Origin: Sesamum alatum | Lineage: Eukaryota > Streptophyta > Magnoliopsida > Lamiales > Pedaliaceae | NCBI GenBank assembly: GCA_034509735.1 | Contig: JACGWO010000011.1 | Span: 25,590,979-25,654,978 of the forward strand | Reading direction: 5' to 3' | Length of the DNA: 64,000 nt | Shown: piece after piece, positions 43,472 through 53,559 of the stretch | Numbering within the stretch: position 1 is the stretch's first letter | Layout: every line of letters starts with the position of its first letter | Notes under the pieces: generated by a model | Told to the model about the DNA's origin: nothing | The model's input: the letters and a program-made list of their open reading frames with translations, nothing else | Databases searched by the model: none | Position numbers and translations under genes: made by a program

Positions 43472-43553
43472 GTTGCTTTGGCCGAGTGGTTAAGGCGTGT
43501 GCCTGCTAAGTACATGGGGTTTCCCCGCGAGAGTTTGAATCTCTCAGGCAAAC
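43472..43553 (+). tRNA. tRNA-Ser(GCU)-like gene, possibly decaying
   Basis: GTTGCTTTGGCCGAGTGGTTAAGG opens a class II tRNA: A box TGGCCGAGTGG, anticodon loop CCTGCTAAG with anticodon GCT, a variable arm ATGGGGTTTCCCC, and a T arm GAGAG-TTTGAAT-CTCTC. The T loop has TTTGAAT where TTCGAAT is near universal, so C56 and the B box are altered. The acceptor ends G1 and its partner A no longer pair, while the other six pairs form (one G-T). A Pol III-type TTTTT stop follows near 43577. It is recognisable as a nuclear tRNA-Ser for AGC/AGT codons, but the changes suggest it may be inactive. Confidence 0.8.
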
Positions 43554-43751
43554 GAATTAGTATTATTAATTAATTTAGTTTTTGATCAATATGTATTTTG
43601 TTTAAAGGTAAAAGGATAAATCAACAAAGCTAAAGTGTTGGGGGCACTTTAGGGCCTTGCATCCCCTTGAACTTTTGCATTTTTCTTTCTTTCTCTTGGA
43701 GTGTTTGGACCTCGTTACTTGTGTGAATTATCCTGAATAAATTATAACCTA

Positions 43752-44562
43752 GTAGTGTGTTTACTTTGGGTAACGGGGGCCCAAAATAATAGGCTAACCA
43801 TATTTTCACTGTTTTACTTTCATAACTCATCCCACCAAAAGTGATAGGTTGAGTTATTTAATCGAATACGCGCAATCAGATAAGAGGTAAAATTACCCCA
43901 TTGTCCATGCCTTCTTCCCCACTTCCTTTTTCCTCCTTCACTGCCCAGCCCCCCTTGGCTTCTTCCCTGCCCCCCGTCCCTCCTTCCTACTTCCTCATCC
44001 TCCGACACGCCATCCACTTCGTTCTATCTCCGCCGTCCCCCCTCCTTCCTGTCTTCTTCTCTCATTTTTCTCGCCCCCCTCCCCATCGTCTTCCCTCTTT
44101 TTCTTCACCCCGCCACCTCTCCCTGCACCCATCTTCTTCCTCTTGCCGTCACCTCCCGTTTTCTTCCCCCTTCTCGCCCTCCTTCCCGTGCCCATCTTCT
44201 TCCCCTCGCCCCCCCCCCCCCCAACACTTCCCGGTGCCCATATTCTTCCCCCCTTTTGTTCTTCCATCCGCCATCACCCTATCTTCTTCTTTCCCCATCA
44301 CTGCCACTTGCCGTCTTCTTCCCCCCCCCCCCTATCGTCTTCTTCTTCACTACCCAGTGTCTGCTTCCCCTATCTTCTTCCGGGCCTTTATCTCAATTTG
44401 AGGGGAAAAAAAGACAGATCTTATAATATGAAGGGAATATATATGATTTCCCATTTAGCAAAAGAAACTATCTATAATTAATCTCAATTTTTTTTTATCA
44501 TACATTTAATTAAGTTTTATCCTATCACTCATTTTATTCATATACACAAAGTAAATGGGGCA
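43752..44562. mobile_element. Inverted-repeat element carrying a pyrimidine-rich insert
   Basis: The left end GTGTGTTTACTTTGGG and the right end CACAAAGTAAATGGGGCAT are imperfect inverted repeats. Both resemble the ends of 8138-8685, including the shared CCTATCACT phrase before the right end. The middle (43900-44400) is a ~500-base C/T-rich block of CTTCTTCCCC-type units. Open frames there (166 codons on plus, 90 on minus) are composition artefacts. The target duplication is unclear. Confidence 0.45.
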
Positions 44563-44692
44563 TTAGAAGAATAAAAATAAAAATTATATGACATGTATCT
44601 AATTAGGGGTATAATTGTTGGGTGGGGTAGAGGGGCGAGGGGAGTAGTGTTGGGTCCATAGGGGAGGGAAAATATTAGTATATATATATATA

Positions 44693-44866
44693 CTAGCCTT
44701 TGTGGCATGTTGTTGCTATGTATATATAATAAATAATCTTTCACGTTTTTATATTAGTATGTTTATCTAATTAGGGGTATAATTGTCATATTTAAAAATT
44801 GATGGGGTGGTATCATTAATCGTCGTTTGTGAGTCTAGAGGGTCTTTCTTTTTATATTAGTATAGA
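44693..44866 (-). mobile_element. Very short Helitron-like element
   Basis: On the minus strand it starts TCTATACTAATATAAAAAG, the classical plant Helitron 5' end. It stops at GGCTAG, preceded by a small GCC-ACAAA-GGC hairpin. The base before is A and the base after is T, the A/T target expected for Helitrons. Only 174 bp, with no coding capacity. A second CAATTATACCCCTAATTAG phrase just outside (44600-44620) suggests a related neighbour. Confidence 0.5.
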
Positions 44867-45321
44867 TGTTATTAATTTTTTTATTAGATAAATATTTGGT
44901 ATATTATTATATAATAATTAATTATTGTTTATGAAGATAAATGTTTGTGGTGATAGGAAAGAGATATAAATAAAAGTAATTAACTTACAAGTATTTTTAG
45001 CCAAAGTTTTTGTCCGGGTTCTTTTGGTAAATTCCATCTTTTGTCACGTATAACAATTACAAAAGGTCAAAATAAGCATAAAATAATCACACACAAATCA
45101 AATAAATTTAACATAAAGTAAACATACTTAATTTATCATCACCAAGCTAATCTTAACTTTAGTTATGAGGTTTGGGTCCATACCTAACTAATCCCGTGCT
45201 GGCAAGTAAATAAGGCCATATAGTATTCGAAAGAGTAAGCTGGAATTATGGGTTTTTCCATAAAAAATTTGTTCCAACTGCATTTGACTAAACTCAAGCC
45301 AACTGTGTATGATGAGAAATT
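44867..45321. other. Intergenic DNA
   Basis: AT-rich, with no gene or repeat boundary recognised. It is the left flank of the Gypsy element at 45327. Confidence 0.3.
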
Positions 45322-45326
45322 ATATT

Positions 45327-46057
45327 TGATGTGAGTTGTAAGAGCTCGTTTTTGAATTTGAGTAGAGTGGACCTCTTCTGCAAGCTATGAAAACGGGAAC
45401 CTACAAAAAAAGTATTAGTACTCCGACGCTCAAGTTAGTAAACAGTTGTAGAAGAATAAACGTAAATAAAGTAAAGAAATAGTGAAATCTCGTAAATAAA
45501 GAGTATAAAATAAGCTTAGTGCGAGTGTGAGAGCATAAAGTCGTGTGTTAGAGTGCTTAGAAAAACGTTACTTGAGCCAGCCAAGTAGGCCAGTGTTTAT
45601 AGAGGAAGAGCTATAGCGAAAGGACTCTTCATCACCTTGGACTCTGGAAGGACCGAGTACTGGCCCTCATAGACTTCTACAGCCTTCAGACTCTTTGAAA
45701 GTAGGGTGTCAGTTGAAGTTGTCTTCTGCGGATAAGGATAAGGGATAGACCTAATCAACCCTTATCCGTTCTTGGGGCGTCTGGGCCTCCGACTTGGACT
45801 TCCTTGGTGGGCTTACTCCTAGGCTAGGGCCCCTGCCTTGGGCCTCCTTGATGGGGCTTCCTCCTAGGCCTCGGCTGGAGTCCTTACATGTTGGGGATAG
45901 GCCTGGTCAGTCCTTCCTTGGACTAGGTTGGTGCTTCGAATGGGCCTCCTCCTGGAGATAGCCTCTATGTGGAGCTCAAACACCCTTCCTTGGTTTCTTG
46001 AATGTCTACTTCGGCTCTTGAGCCTTGCTTTTGGGCTGACCCTTTTATCATGTATCA
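45327..46057 (-). repeat. 3' LTR (left) of the 10.6-kb Gypsy element
   Basis: 731 bp, TGATGTGAGTTG...CATGTATCA. On the minus strand a TATA-like box is near 45595 (CCTCTATAAACACTGG). The adjoining C tract 46061-46077 is the polypurine tract in minus orientation. Confidence 0.9.
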
Positions 46058-46060
46058 ATC

Positions 46061-46077
46061 AGCCCCCCCCCCCCCAA
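46061..46077 (-). other. Polypurine tract of the 10.6-kb Gypsy element
   Basis: Plus-strand AGCCCCCCCCCCCCCCAAC reads as an uninterrupted G run on the minus strand directly before the 3' LTR. Confidence 0.75.
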
Positions 46078-46585
46078 CTCTGAGACGGAGGATTCGCTAC
46101 CATTTTCACTTAGAGTAGAGGCCTTCTAGGGTCAGCAAGGAAGGTGTGACCCCCTTTCCTGCTTGTTGGGATCCATGTGAGCTTCCTTCCTAGTTAAGGG
46201 AAGCTGATCAATTGTATAGGGATATGGGTGTTTGGCGTCATGCTTGTCATGATGGTTGGGGGGCTGCTTTTATGGCAGGCTAGGTCGTAGACCTGTGCAG
46301 AGGCTACACGCGTGAAGGCCACACGCCCTACCTGGAAGGCAGGGCGTGTCCCCATGTCTTTAGGTAATCACATCTTCCCCTCATGTCTTCTCCCTCGATC
46401 ACGTTATTACGCCTGTCCCCTTCAATTCTTCCGCCTTCCCACGTCTTTGCAAGAGGAAAACTACAACTTTATACATCCCACCATCTCTGTAAGTGCACTT
46501 TTCCCTTCTTTTGTATTCTTAGCATTTTTCATTTCAAGAAATTGCTTCTTCTACCCCTTTGGACGAGTCTATTCAGTTTATGGGG

Positions 46586-48889
46586 GAATGGGTTGTAGGC
46601 GATGATCCCTCCCCCTCTTCTTCCATGGGGGCGGCTTCTGGTTCCTCAGCCTACCGAGGCGGCCGGAAGTGGGTCTAAGAGACCTTTCCCGTGCTCCTAG
46701 GCGTTTGATTGATGAGGAGGAGGATGAAGATGTTGAGGAGGTAGAGAGTCTAGCTGAGGGAGACGATGAGGAAGGATCTTCCCCGCAGGAGGAGAGATAT
46801 GAGCTGCCAGAGGCGGAAGAGATGGAGGAGGAGGAGGAGGAGGAGGAAAGGGAGGCAAGTCCCATTCCGTTAGAGACGGCCTCCTTGTTTTGGGCCTCTG
46901 ACGCTGCTCGCCTACGGGAGGAGTACGGGATACCCCAGGGATACACTATTTATGTTCCTTCTCTTTATAGTTTGCCAGAGTTTCCTCCTTCCGGTTGCTT
47001 GTGCTTTTACTGGGCCCAGTTGAGGGCTGGTCTTAGGTTTCCTCTCCCTTCCTTCTACCAGGATGTTGCTAGGCTATTTAGGGTTCCTTTGAACCAGTTG
47101 TCTCCTAACTCCTTCCGCCTCTTTGCCAGTTTCGCCATGATCTTCAAGTACACAATTGGGGCCGTCACCAGCCGAAATTTCTCTTTTTGTTTCATTTAAG
47201 AAAGTCAGAGCCTGGAACCTACCACTTCTTCCCCTGAAGGGGGATCCGATTCCTGCCTGTCCTAGAGGGGCAACTTCTTTTTCGTATGCCCTCCATTTCC
47301 TTGGTCCTTTCCCTATGAATGGATTTCGGATCTTCCTTTTATGGACCCCTCCTCGGGGGAGGACAGGCCATCAGCCCTCGCAACCTTCTTGGAGAAGTTG
47401 AATGAGGACCCCTATGATGTCTGGGGCCTGGTAAAGGAAAGGTTCCTCTATCGATTTGGGTTAAGCCCCAAGGAGGTCCCCTTGGAGGATCCTTTGGGTA
47501 TTCTTCGTTTTTCATTTCTTGATTCCCTTTCCGTATGTTGTATGTTTTCTGAATTGTTGTTTCTCTTTTTGTGCAGAAAAAATCATGTTTGACAAGCTTC
47601 TTAGGGAGACCGCTCAAGGGATTCCAGCGGGGACTCCTTTCGCCGCTCGAACTCCAGAGGGGACCCTGGCCCTTAGTGAAAGGCGAAGCGTCCGGCCACT
47701 CCTTCCTATGGTGGATCCTCCAAGCGGGTGAAGGAGAGTTCGTCCACCTATCCCCCCTTCTGGGCGCTCCTTGTGGTTAACCACCCATTCGACTGTGGCC
47801 CCTCCGTCTCTCCCTCCTCTCTCCTCTGAGGACTCTTCTCCTTGACACCAGCGATTTGTGCCTGACTTGGGGGTGTATACACACCAGTCCCTTCTAAGGG
47901 AGAGGGAAGGAGAGTCAGGGCTTGCTACTGAGTTCATGCGGGGGTTGATCCTTCTAGTAGACCGCCGTTCGTTGGCTTCCCTTCCCAAGGAGTTGGCTGG
48001 GACCTTCGCCGGCCATATAGCAAAGGTATGACGCCTTACCCCGACTGGGTTTTTTTGTATTTGATGGGACTTTGACTTTCGTCTTTGTCTTTTATTTCAG
48101 GTGGCCTCGATGGCGGGGGAGTTTCTGAACCGCCCAATGGAGACCCCTCCCCCTTCTCTTCCTGACTCCCAACGAAAGAGATTGGAAGATCGTGTGGAGC
48201 AGTTGGCTTGTGATCTGGCCAAGCTCAAGGAGGCCAAGAAGGAGGTCACTGGGAAGTACCAGCAGGCGAACAAGGTGAGGAAGAGGCTGCAACAGGAATT
48301 CCTAGCTCTATCCTAAGATCAGTCGGGGGCTCTAAGGCAGGCTGTTGATAAGGCTCGCTTGAATTTTCCCCACACTAAGGAGGGCAAGTTGTTCATGGAA
48401 TTGTAGTAGGAAAGCCACCTCTTGGAGGACAAGAAGTCTCAAGATTTTTAGATAGAGGTGGCTAACGTGGCAGAGTCGTTTATGAGGTATGGCTTTGTGT
48501 CCTGCCAGGAATTATTTGCGGCCCAGGTTATCCTTCAAAGGGGGCGAATCTTGATTTCCTGGACTACGAGAGGGTACTAAATAAGGTCTCCAATCCTTTT
48601 GCTCCCCCTTTCCCCGAGGCTGAACCTTCCTCTCTTGATCCAGGTAATAAGTTTACCCGTTTTTTCTTCCATTTTATCTGGGATTTTTGGGCTCATGAAT
48701 GACATGGTCGGTAAATTCTTTTCAGAAGAGAAATTAGATCAAGTGTTGGAGACGGTGATGGAGGAGATACGAGCCCCAGAAGGAGGAGATGTGAAGGCTC
48801 CGGCCAACGAGCCTTCTACGACCGACATAGCCTCGTTAGCCGAGCCTGCTGATGTTGTTCCCACCTCTCCTGAGTTGGAAGCCCTATAA
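46586..48889 (+). pseudogene. Antisense extra ORF (putative gypsy-type transposon protein) with coiled coil
   Basis: Plus-strand frames run opposite to gag-pol. The first (46669-47199) has a long acidic tract (RLIDEEEDEDVEEVESLAEG) and then the PF04195-like domain: AARLREEYGIPQGYTIYVPS, FPLPSFYQDVARLFRVPLNQ and LSPNSFRLFASFAMIFKYT. It continues at 47341-47592 with LATFLEKLNEDPYDVWGLVK. Later (48101-48316) comes a coiled-coil stretch, KRLEDRVEQLACDLAKLKEA, and an acidic end (48720-48889). Intron-like gaps ending in TTTCAG (near 48100) and TGCAG (47576) suggest it was spliced. Frameshifts and stops mark decay. Function unknown. Confidence 0.7.
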
Positions 48890-49379
48890 GAGCCTGAGAA
48901 GACTCCGTTTGTGGGGAAGGATGCCTGATTGTACCCACCCTCCCCCCATTTTGATACATTTAATTTTGTTGTGCTTGCCCCTATGGTGCATGGGGATGAA
49001 ACAATTTCTTTTTGCTGTTGTTTTTCTTTTTTCTTGAACGTTGCTACTGCTTTCCCCCCCCCCCCCCCCCCAAGTAGGTTTGGCTTGGGGGTTTTGCTAT
49101 GATATGCCTTTTGCTTTACTTCATATGGATGTCTTTGTAACTCTGGTGATTGGGGGTTGTTGCCCTTGCATGTTTCTTTATGGCTCCTGAAAAAAGGGAG
49201 ATAGGATGATTTTGTTGATAACTTGGATGATGCCTGAGGCAAGAAGTGATCTCTTCCTTTCTGGGGGGACGGGGGCATTAAGTATGCCTTGATTTTGATT
49301 TGAGGTTTTTGCTGCCTCTATCTGGGTGTGACTGCCTGAAAAAATAGGATTTGCTTCACTTGGGTATTTGCAGCACATC

Positions 49380-49830
49380 AGGATTTATTTTTAAGATGTG
49401 CATGCAAAGTGACAGGGCTTGCCTGAATGCCTATGAGGAGACAGGGTTGGTTTGATAAACTGTCTACAGCAAGGCAGGGCTTTTTAAAAGGGGTGCCTGC
49501 AATACAACATGGCTTGTTGGATGGACTGTCTGCCATGTGACAGGACTTATCAGATGGACTACCTGCAATGTGCCAGGGCTTGTTGAATGGACTGCCTGCC
49601 ATGTGGCAGGGCTTATGAGATGGACTGCCTACAACGTGGCAGGTCTTGTTGAATGTACTGCCAGCAATGTGGCAGGGCTTGTTGAATAGATTGTCTGCAA
49701 TGTGGCAGGGCTTGTTAGATGGGTTCCCTGCAATATGGCAGGGCTTGTTAGATGGACTACCTATAATGTAGCAGGGCTTGTTGACGGGATTGCCTGCAAT
49801 GTGGCAGGGCTTGTGAAATGGTGTGCTTTT
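49380..49830 (-). repeat. 33-bp tandem array in the 3' part of the Gypsy element
   Basis: CAGGGCTTGTTGAATGGACT starts units at about 49574, 49607, 49640, 49673, 49706 and onward, a spacing of exactly 33 bp, about 13 units in all. On the coding strand of the element the unit encodes an 11-residue repeat (AGSPFNKPCHI-like) that stays open over 49602-49378. It lies just after the end of integrase. Confidence 0.9.
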
Positions 49831-50013
49831 TCTGGAAGGTGGAGAGGGCCCCCTGGCGGCAAGACTCTCTTATGTACTTGAGGGGCTCCCGCCTTAGGAG
49901 GGGCAGGTGGATATCCTTATATGGAGATCCTGCCTTGGAAAGCAAGATTAGTTTTTCATTTGGGAAGGTAGAGAGATGTCCTTTTCCAAATAGGTCCCGC
50001 ATATGTGGGGGGA

Positions 50014-51202
50014 CTATGCGAAGAATCTTCTGAGATTGTGCATGTTCCATGGGCAAAGAAACGGGTGTTCGTCCTTATCATCTATATCGTATGCTCCATT
50101 GCCAAGGATTTCCCTAACTTTGTAGGGTCCTTCCCATGTAGGATCCAACTTGCCTACTGGTTTTGATGTTTCCTCCTTTCGGAGTACCAAGTCGCCGACT
50201 TGGAATCCATAGGGCTTAATCCGCTTATTGTAGGCATTCATCATTATGCTTTTGTATCTTTGCCTTCGAAGGAAGGCTTTTTCTCAGAGTTCCTTGATGA
50301 GATTGAGATTCTCGTTAAGTAAATTATTATTGTTGTCTTCTGAATAACATATTATCCGATGAGGAGACACGCCCATCTCGGCTGGTATTACAACATCCCT
50401 CCCGTAAACTAGGGAAAAGGGGCTTTCGCCCGTAGAATTTCTAGGCGTGGTTCGATAGGCCCATAGGACACTGGTGAGCTCTTTGGCCCAGTTGCCCCTG
50501 GCTCTATTGAGTCTTCTTTTGATACCTTGTAGGAGGGTGTGGTTTGTGTCCTCCACTTGACTGTTAGCTTGAGGGTACGCCATAGAGGTGAATCTTTGTT
50601 TGATTCGCAACCCCTTGCACCAATCTCATATCTTGTTTTCTTGAAATTATCAGAGATGATTTCGCGGGGGAGCCCAAAGCGACATATGATTTTTTCCACA
50701 GGAATTTCATTACCTCCCCCTCAGTAATGCGTGAGAGGGGTTCGGCGTCCACCCACTTTGTAAAGTAGTCTATGGCTACCAGCAGGAATTTTCGCTGCCC
50801 AGGGGCCATGGGGAATGGCCCCACAATGTCCATACCCCATTGAGCAAAAGGGCATGGAACCAGCAATGTGGCCAATGATTCAACAGGATGATGTATTAAA
50901 ATGCCATGCTTATGGCGCCTCTCACATTTTCACCAAGGCCTTGGTGTCTTGCTTCATCGTAGACCAGAAATACCCTGCTCTTAAGGCCTTGTTGGCTAGA
51001 TCCAACACTCTTATGTGTGATCCACAACATCCGCATGAATCTCTTGGAGTATACGTATCCATCCTTGTTCTGACAGACATCTTAGGAGGGGATGCGTGAA
51101 GAATTTCTTGTAAAGGGTGTCTCCCACCAAGAGGAAACGGATGGCACGCTTTTTCAAACCAGCGGCCTCCCATCTGTATGCAGAGAGACGGCCTTCTCTC
51201 AA
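50014..51202 (-). pseudogene. Gypsy integrase
   Basis: Minus-strand frames 51202-51011, 51173-50922, 50875-50564, 50610-50284 and 50244-50014. The N-terminal H2C2 zinc-binding region is at 51130-51010 (IHADVVDHT-type end). The rve core has CPFAQWGMDIVGPFPMAPGQ, VAIDYFTKWVDAEPL and YPQANSQVEDTNHTLLQGIK, ending WAYRTTPRNSTGESPFSLVYG. The C-terminal part has GDLVLRK and KLDPTWEGPYKVREILGNGA, closing at PWNMHNLRRFFA-stop. It would insert the cDNA; D, D and E motif surroundings are recognisable, although Glu is in a VEDTN context. Frame breaks occur between segments. Confidence 0.85.
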
Positions 51203-51479
51203 CCAGTCCAGAACAGGCTATCTCTAGTCCCCACCAGGGAGTATGGTCTGAACCTCCAGGTTGAGACTGGGCTTTGGCAAGTAGTATATTGTTATCCGTT
51301 TAGTTCGGCAGTCTTCCATAGTGTTGGCCAACTTTAACAAGTAGTCAGCTTTGTGGTTTTCTTCTCGAGGGATTTGAATGAGTTGGAAAGGTATCAAACT
51401 TGGTCTTCCATTTCTCTACCCTTTGCAGGTATTCCTTCATACTTTTCTCCTTGGCTTCGTATATTCCCTCTATTTACTT

Positions 51480-52206
51480 AATGATGAGCTCGGAGTAGGC
51501 TATTAGGTGCCTGGCTCTAGCTTCCCAGGACATTTTCATGCCCAAAGCCAGGGCATCATACTCGGCCTCATCATTAGAGGCTTTGAACCTGAACCTGATG
51601 GCGAATTCCAAGTCTACCCCCTCAGAGGAGGTAACGATTACGTCCGCTCCACTTCCTTGGGCAGTAGAAGATCGTCCACGTGTAGGAGCTAAGTCCCCTT
51701 GTCTGGGGAGGTGATGTGTTTTACGAGATAAAATCGGCCAGTGCTTGAGCCTTGATGGTTGTCCTAGGGAGGTACGAGATATCGTACTAGCTGAGCTCGA
51801 TGGCCCATTTGATCAGTCGGTCGGATGTGTCTGGCTTCCCTAGAACCTATTTGAGGGGGTGATTGGTACGGACCCTTATTGGATATTACAAGAAGTAGAG
51901 GTGCACCTTTCGGGCGATTATCACCAGCGTGAAGGCTATATTCTCTATGAGGTGGTATCGTCCTTCCGCCCCATTGAGGACTTTGTTAACGTGGTATATG
52001 GGCGTCTGTTGCCCGCTCTCCACCTGAAGGAGGACCAAGCTTACCGCCTGGGATGTGGCCGCCAAGTAAACGTATAATGTATCTCCCAGCGAAGGTTTGA
52101 CCAGCAAGGGAAGGCTAGCCAGGTATTGCTTAAGTTCTTCAAAGGCTTTGTCATATTTTTCTCCCACCTCGAAGTTCTTGGCTTTCATAGCAGTGTGAAG
52201 AAGCAT
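51480..52206 (-). pseudogene. Gypsy RT-connection and RNase H regions
   Basis: The frame 52206-51886 has FEELKQYLASLPLLVKPSLG, LYVYLAATSQAVSLVLLQVE and PIYHVNKVLNGAEGRYHLIE, the RT thumb and first RNase H. From about 51690 to 51400 a second block follows with GVDLEFAIRFRFKASNDEAE and YDALALGMKM. It resembles the additional RNase H that Tat-lineage elements carry. The residues NDEAEYDAL are its best-known motif. Stops separate the blocks. Confidence 0.75.
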
Positions 52207-52414
52207 AGGCTTTTTTCTGCCAACTTGGTAATGAATCGGCTGAGCACCACTAACCTCCCTGTGAGGCGTTGCACCTCATTAATATTGGTGGGAGCTTTCA
52301 TGTCTAGAACGGCCTTGATTTTGAGAGGGTTAGCCTCGATCCCCCTTTCGGTCACCATGAAACCTAAGAAACGCCCTCCTCATACCCCAAAGGCGCACTT
52401 GGAGGGGTTCAATT

Positions 52415-52984
52415 TTAAGCAATATTTTCGAAGGAGGCGAATGTCCCTTCTAGGTCTGAAATGTGATCATTCACCTTCCTATTTTTGATAAGCATGCCGT
52501 CTACATAGACCTCCATATTCCTCCCTAGCTGGGGGCGGAAGATCTTGTCTACCAAGCATTGGTATGTGGCTCCCGCATTTTTTAAGCCAAAAGGCATGAC
52601 CATGTAGTAGAAGGTTCCTACTGAGGTAATGAAGCTGACCCTCTCATGATCTTCGAGGGCCTACATGATCTGATGGTATCCTTGTGAGGCGTCCATCATG
52701 CTCAAAAGTTCGCATTCGGAGGTGGAGTCCACCAGCTGGTCGATGCGGGGGAGTGGATAGAAGTCTTTCGGGTAAGCTTTGTTGAGGTCCCGAAAGTCCA
52801 CGCACATCCTCCATTTCCCCCCGGGTTTAGGTACGAGCACCACATTGGAGAGCCATTCAGGGAATTGGATTTTTCGTATATGACCTGCCTCCATTAATCT
52901 TTCTATCTCGGTCTGGATGATCTTGTCCTTCATCGGGCCAAAGTGTCTCTTCTTTTGTTTGACTGGCTTCATAAAAAGGATCAA
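52415..52984 (-). pseudogene. Gypsy reverse transcriptase, catalytic box YVDG
   Basis: Frames 52984-52661 and 52603-52415 encode KPVKQKKRHFGPMKDKII, PEWLSNVVLVPKPGGKWRMC, VDFRDLNKAYPKDFYPLPRI and MDASQGYHQIM, then MPFGLKNAGATYQCLVDKIF and NMEVYVDGMLIKNRK. The catalytic Y-V-D-D box reads Y-V-D-G, a GAC-to-GGC type change that removes an essential Asp. A frame break lies between 52661 and 52603. Otherwise this is the best-preserved RT in the window. Confidence 0.85.
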
Positions 52985-53152
52985 TATTGAGGTGGTGCAT
53001 TATGACTTCAAGGCTTATCCCTTCCAAATCTTGAGGGAATCAGGTAAACATATCCATGTTGTTTCTCAACATTGATTGTTCCGGGCCTACCTCCTCCTCT
53101 TCTCCCGAGGGGTTTTTCCCTTGCATTTTGCAGGATTCTTCCGGGGGCAACT

Positions 53153-53524
53153 CTATGGCGACCCATTTTTGTATGCTGAGGGGGCGTCCACCACTAGGAA
53201 TTTGATTAAACAAGTCCGCCTTAACAACCCCTGGCCCAAGGAAAGGGGGAGGGTTATTGCTCCTCTGCGCAGCACTTCTCCCGCGAATCCGTATAGCGAG
53301 GTATCCACCTTCTCCATGGGGGTTTCCCCCAACTGCATCTGATCATAGACTTCTCCGTAGATGATGTCCGCCGAACTCCCTGAGTCTATAAAGACTCTAT
53401 AGTCTTCATAGTTGGCCACAATGGTCGTGATTACTAGGGCATCGTTATGGGGGATGATGACTCCCACTCCTTCATTCGGCCCAAATTGGATGATAGGCGT
53501 GCCCATTCTTGCGCCTACATCCAA
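53153..53524 (-). pseudogene. Gypsy aspartic protease
   Basis: A 123-residue frame with IPHNDALVITTIVANYEDYR, VFIDSGSSADIIYGEVYDQM, ITLPLSLGQG and LIKFLVVDAPSAY. The D-S-G active-site triad is intact. It is comparable in order to the protease at 1241-1699. The end, which should read YNAILGRP-like, is shifted. It would process Gag-Pol. Confidence 0.85.
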
Positions 53525-53559
53525 AATTTCTTCAAAAGGCGTGATCTCGGCTTCCCCAG

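Noticed and set aside
43901..44481. Pro/Ser-rich open frames of up to 166 codons
   Set aside because: They follow from a pyrimidine-only strand; frames are open on both strands, there is no domain, and they lie inside a transposable element.
46578..46946. Minus-strand Ser-rich frame of 122 codons opposite the antisense ORF
   Set aside because: It is the shadow of the acidic GAG/GAA-rich tract of the plus-strand ORF.
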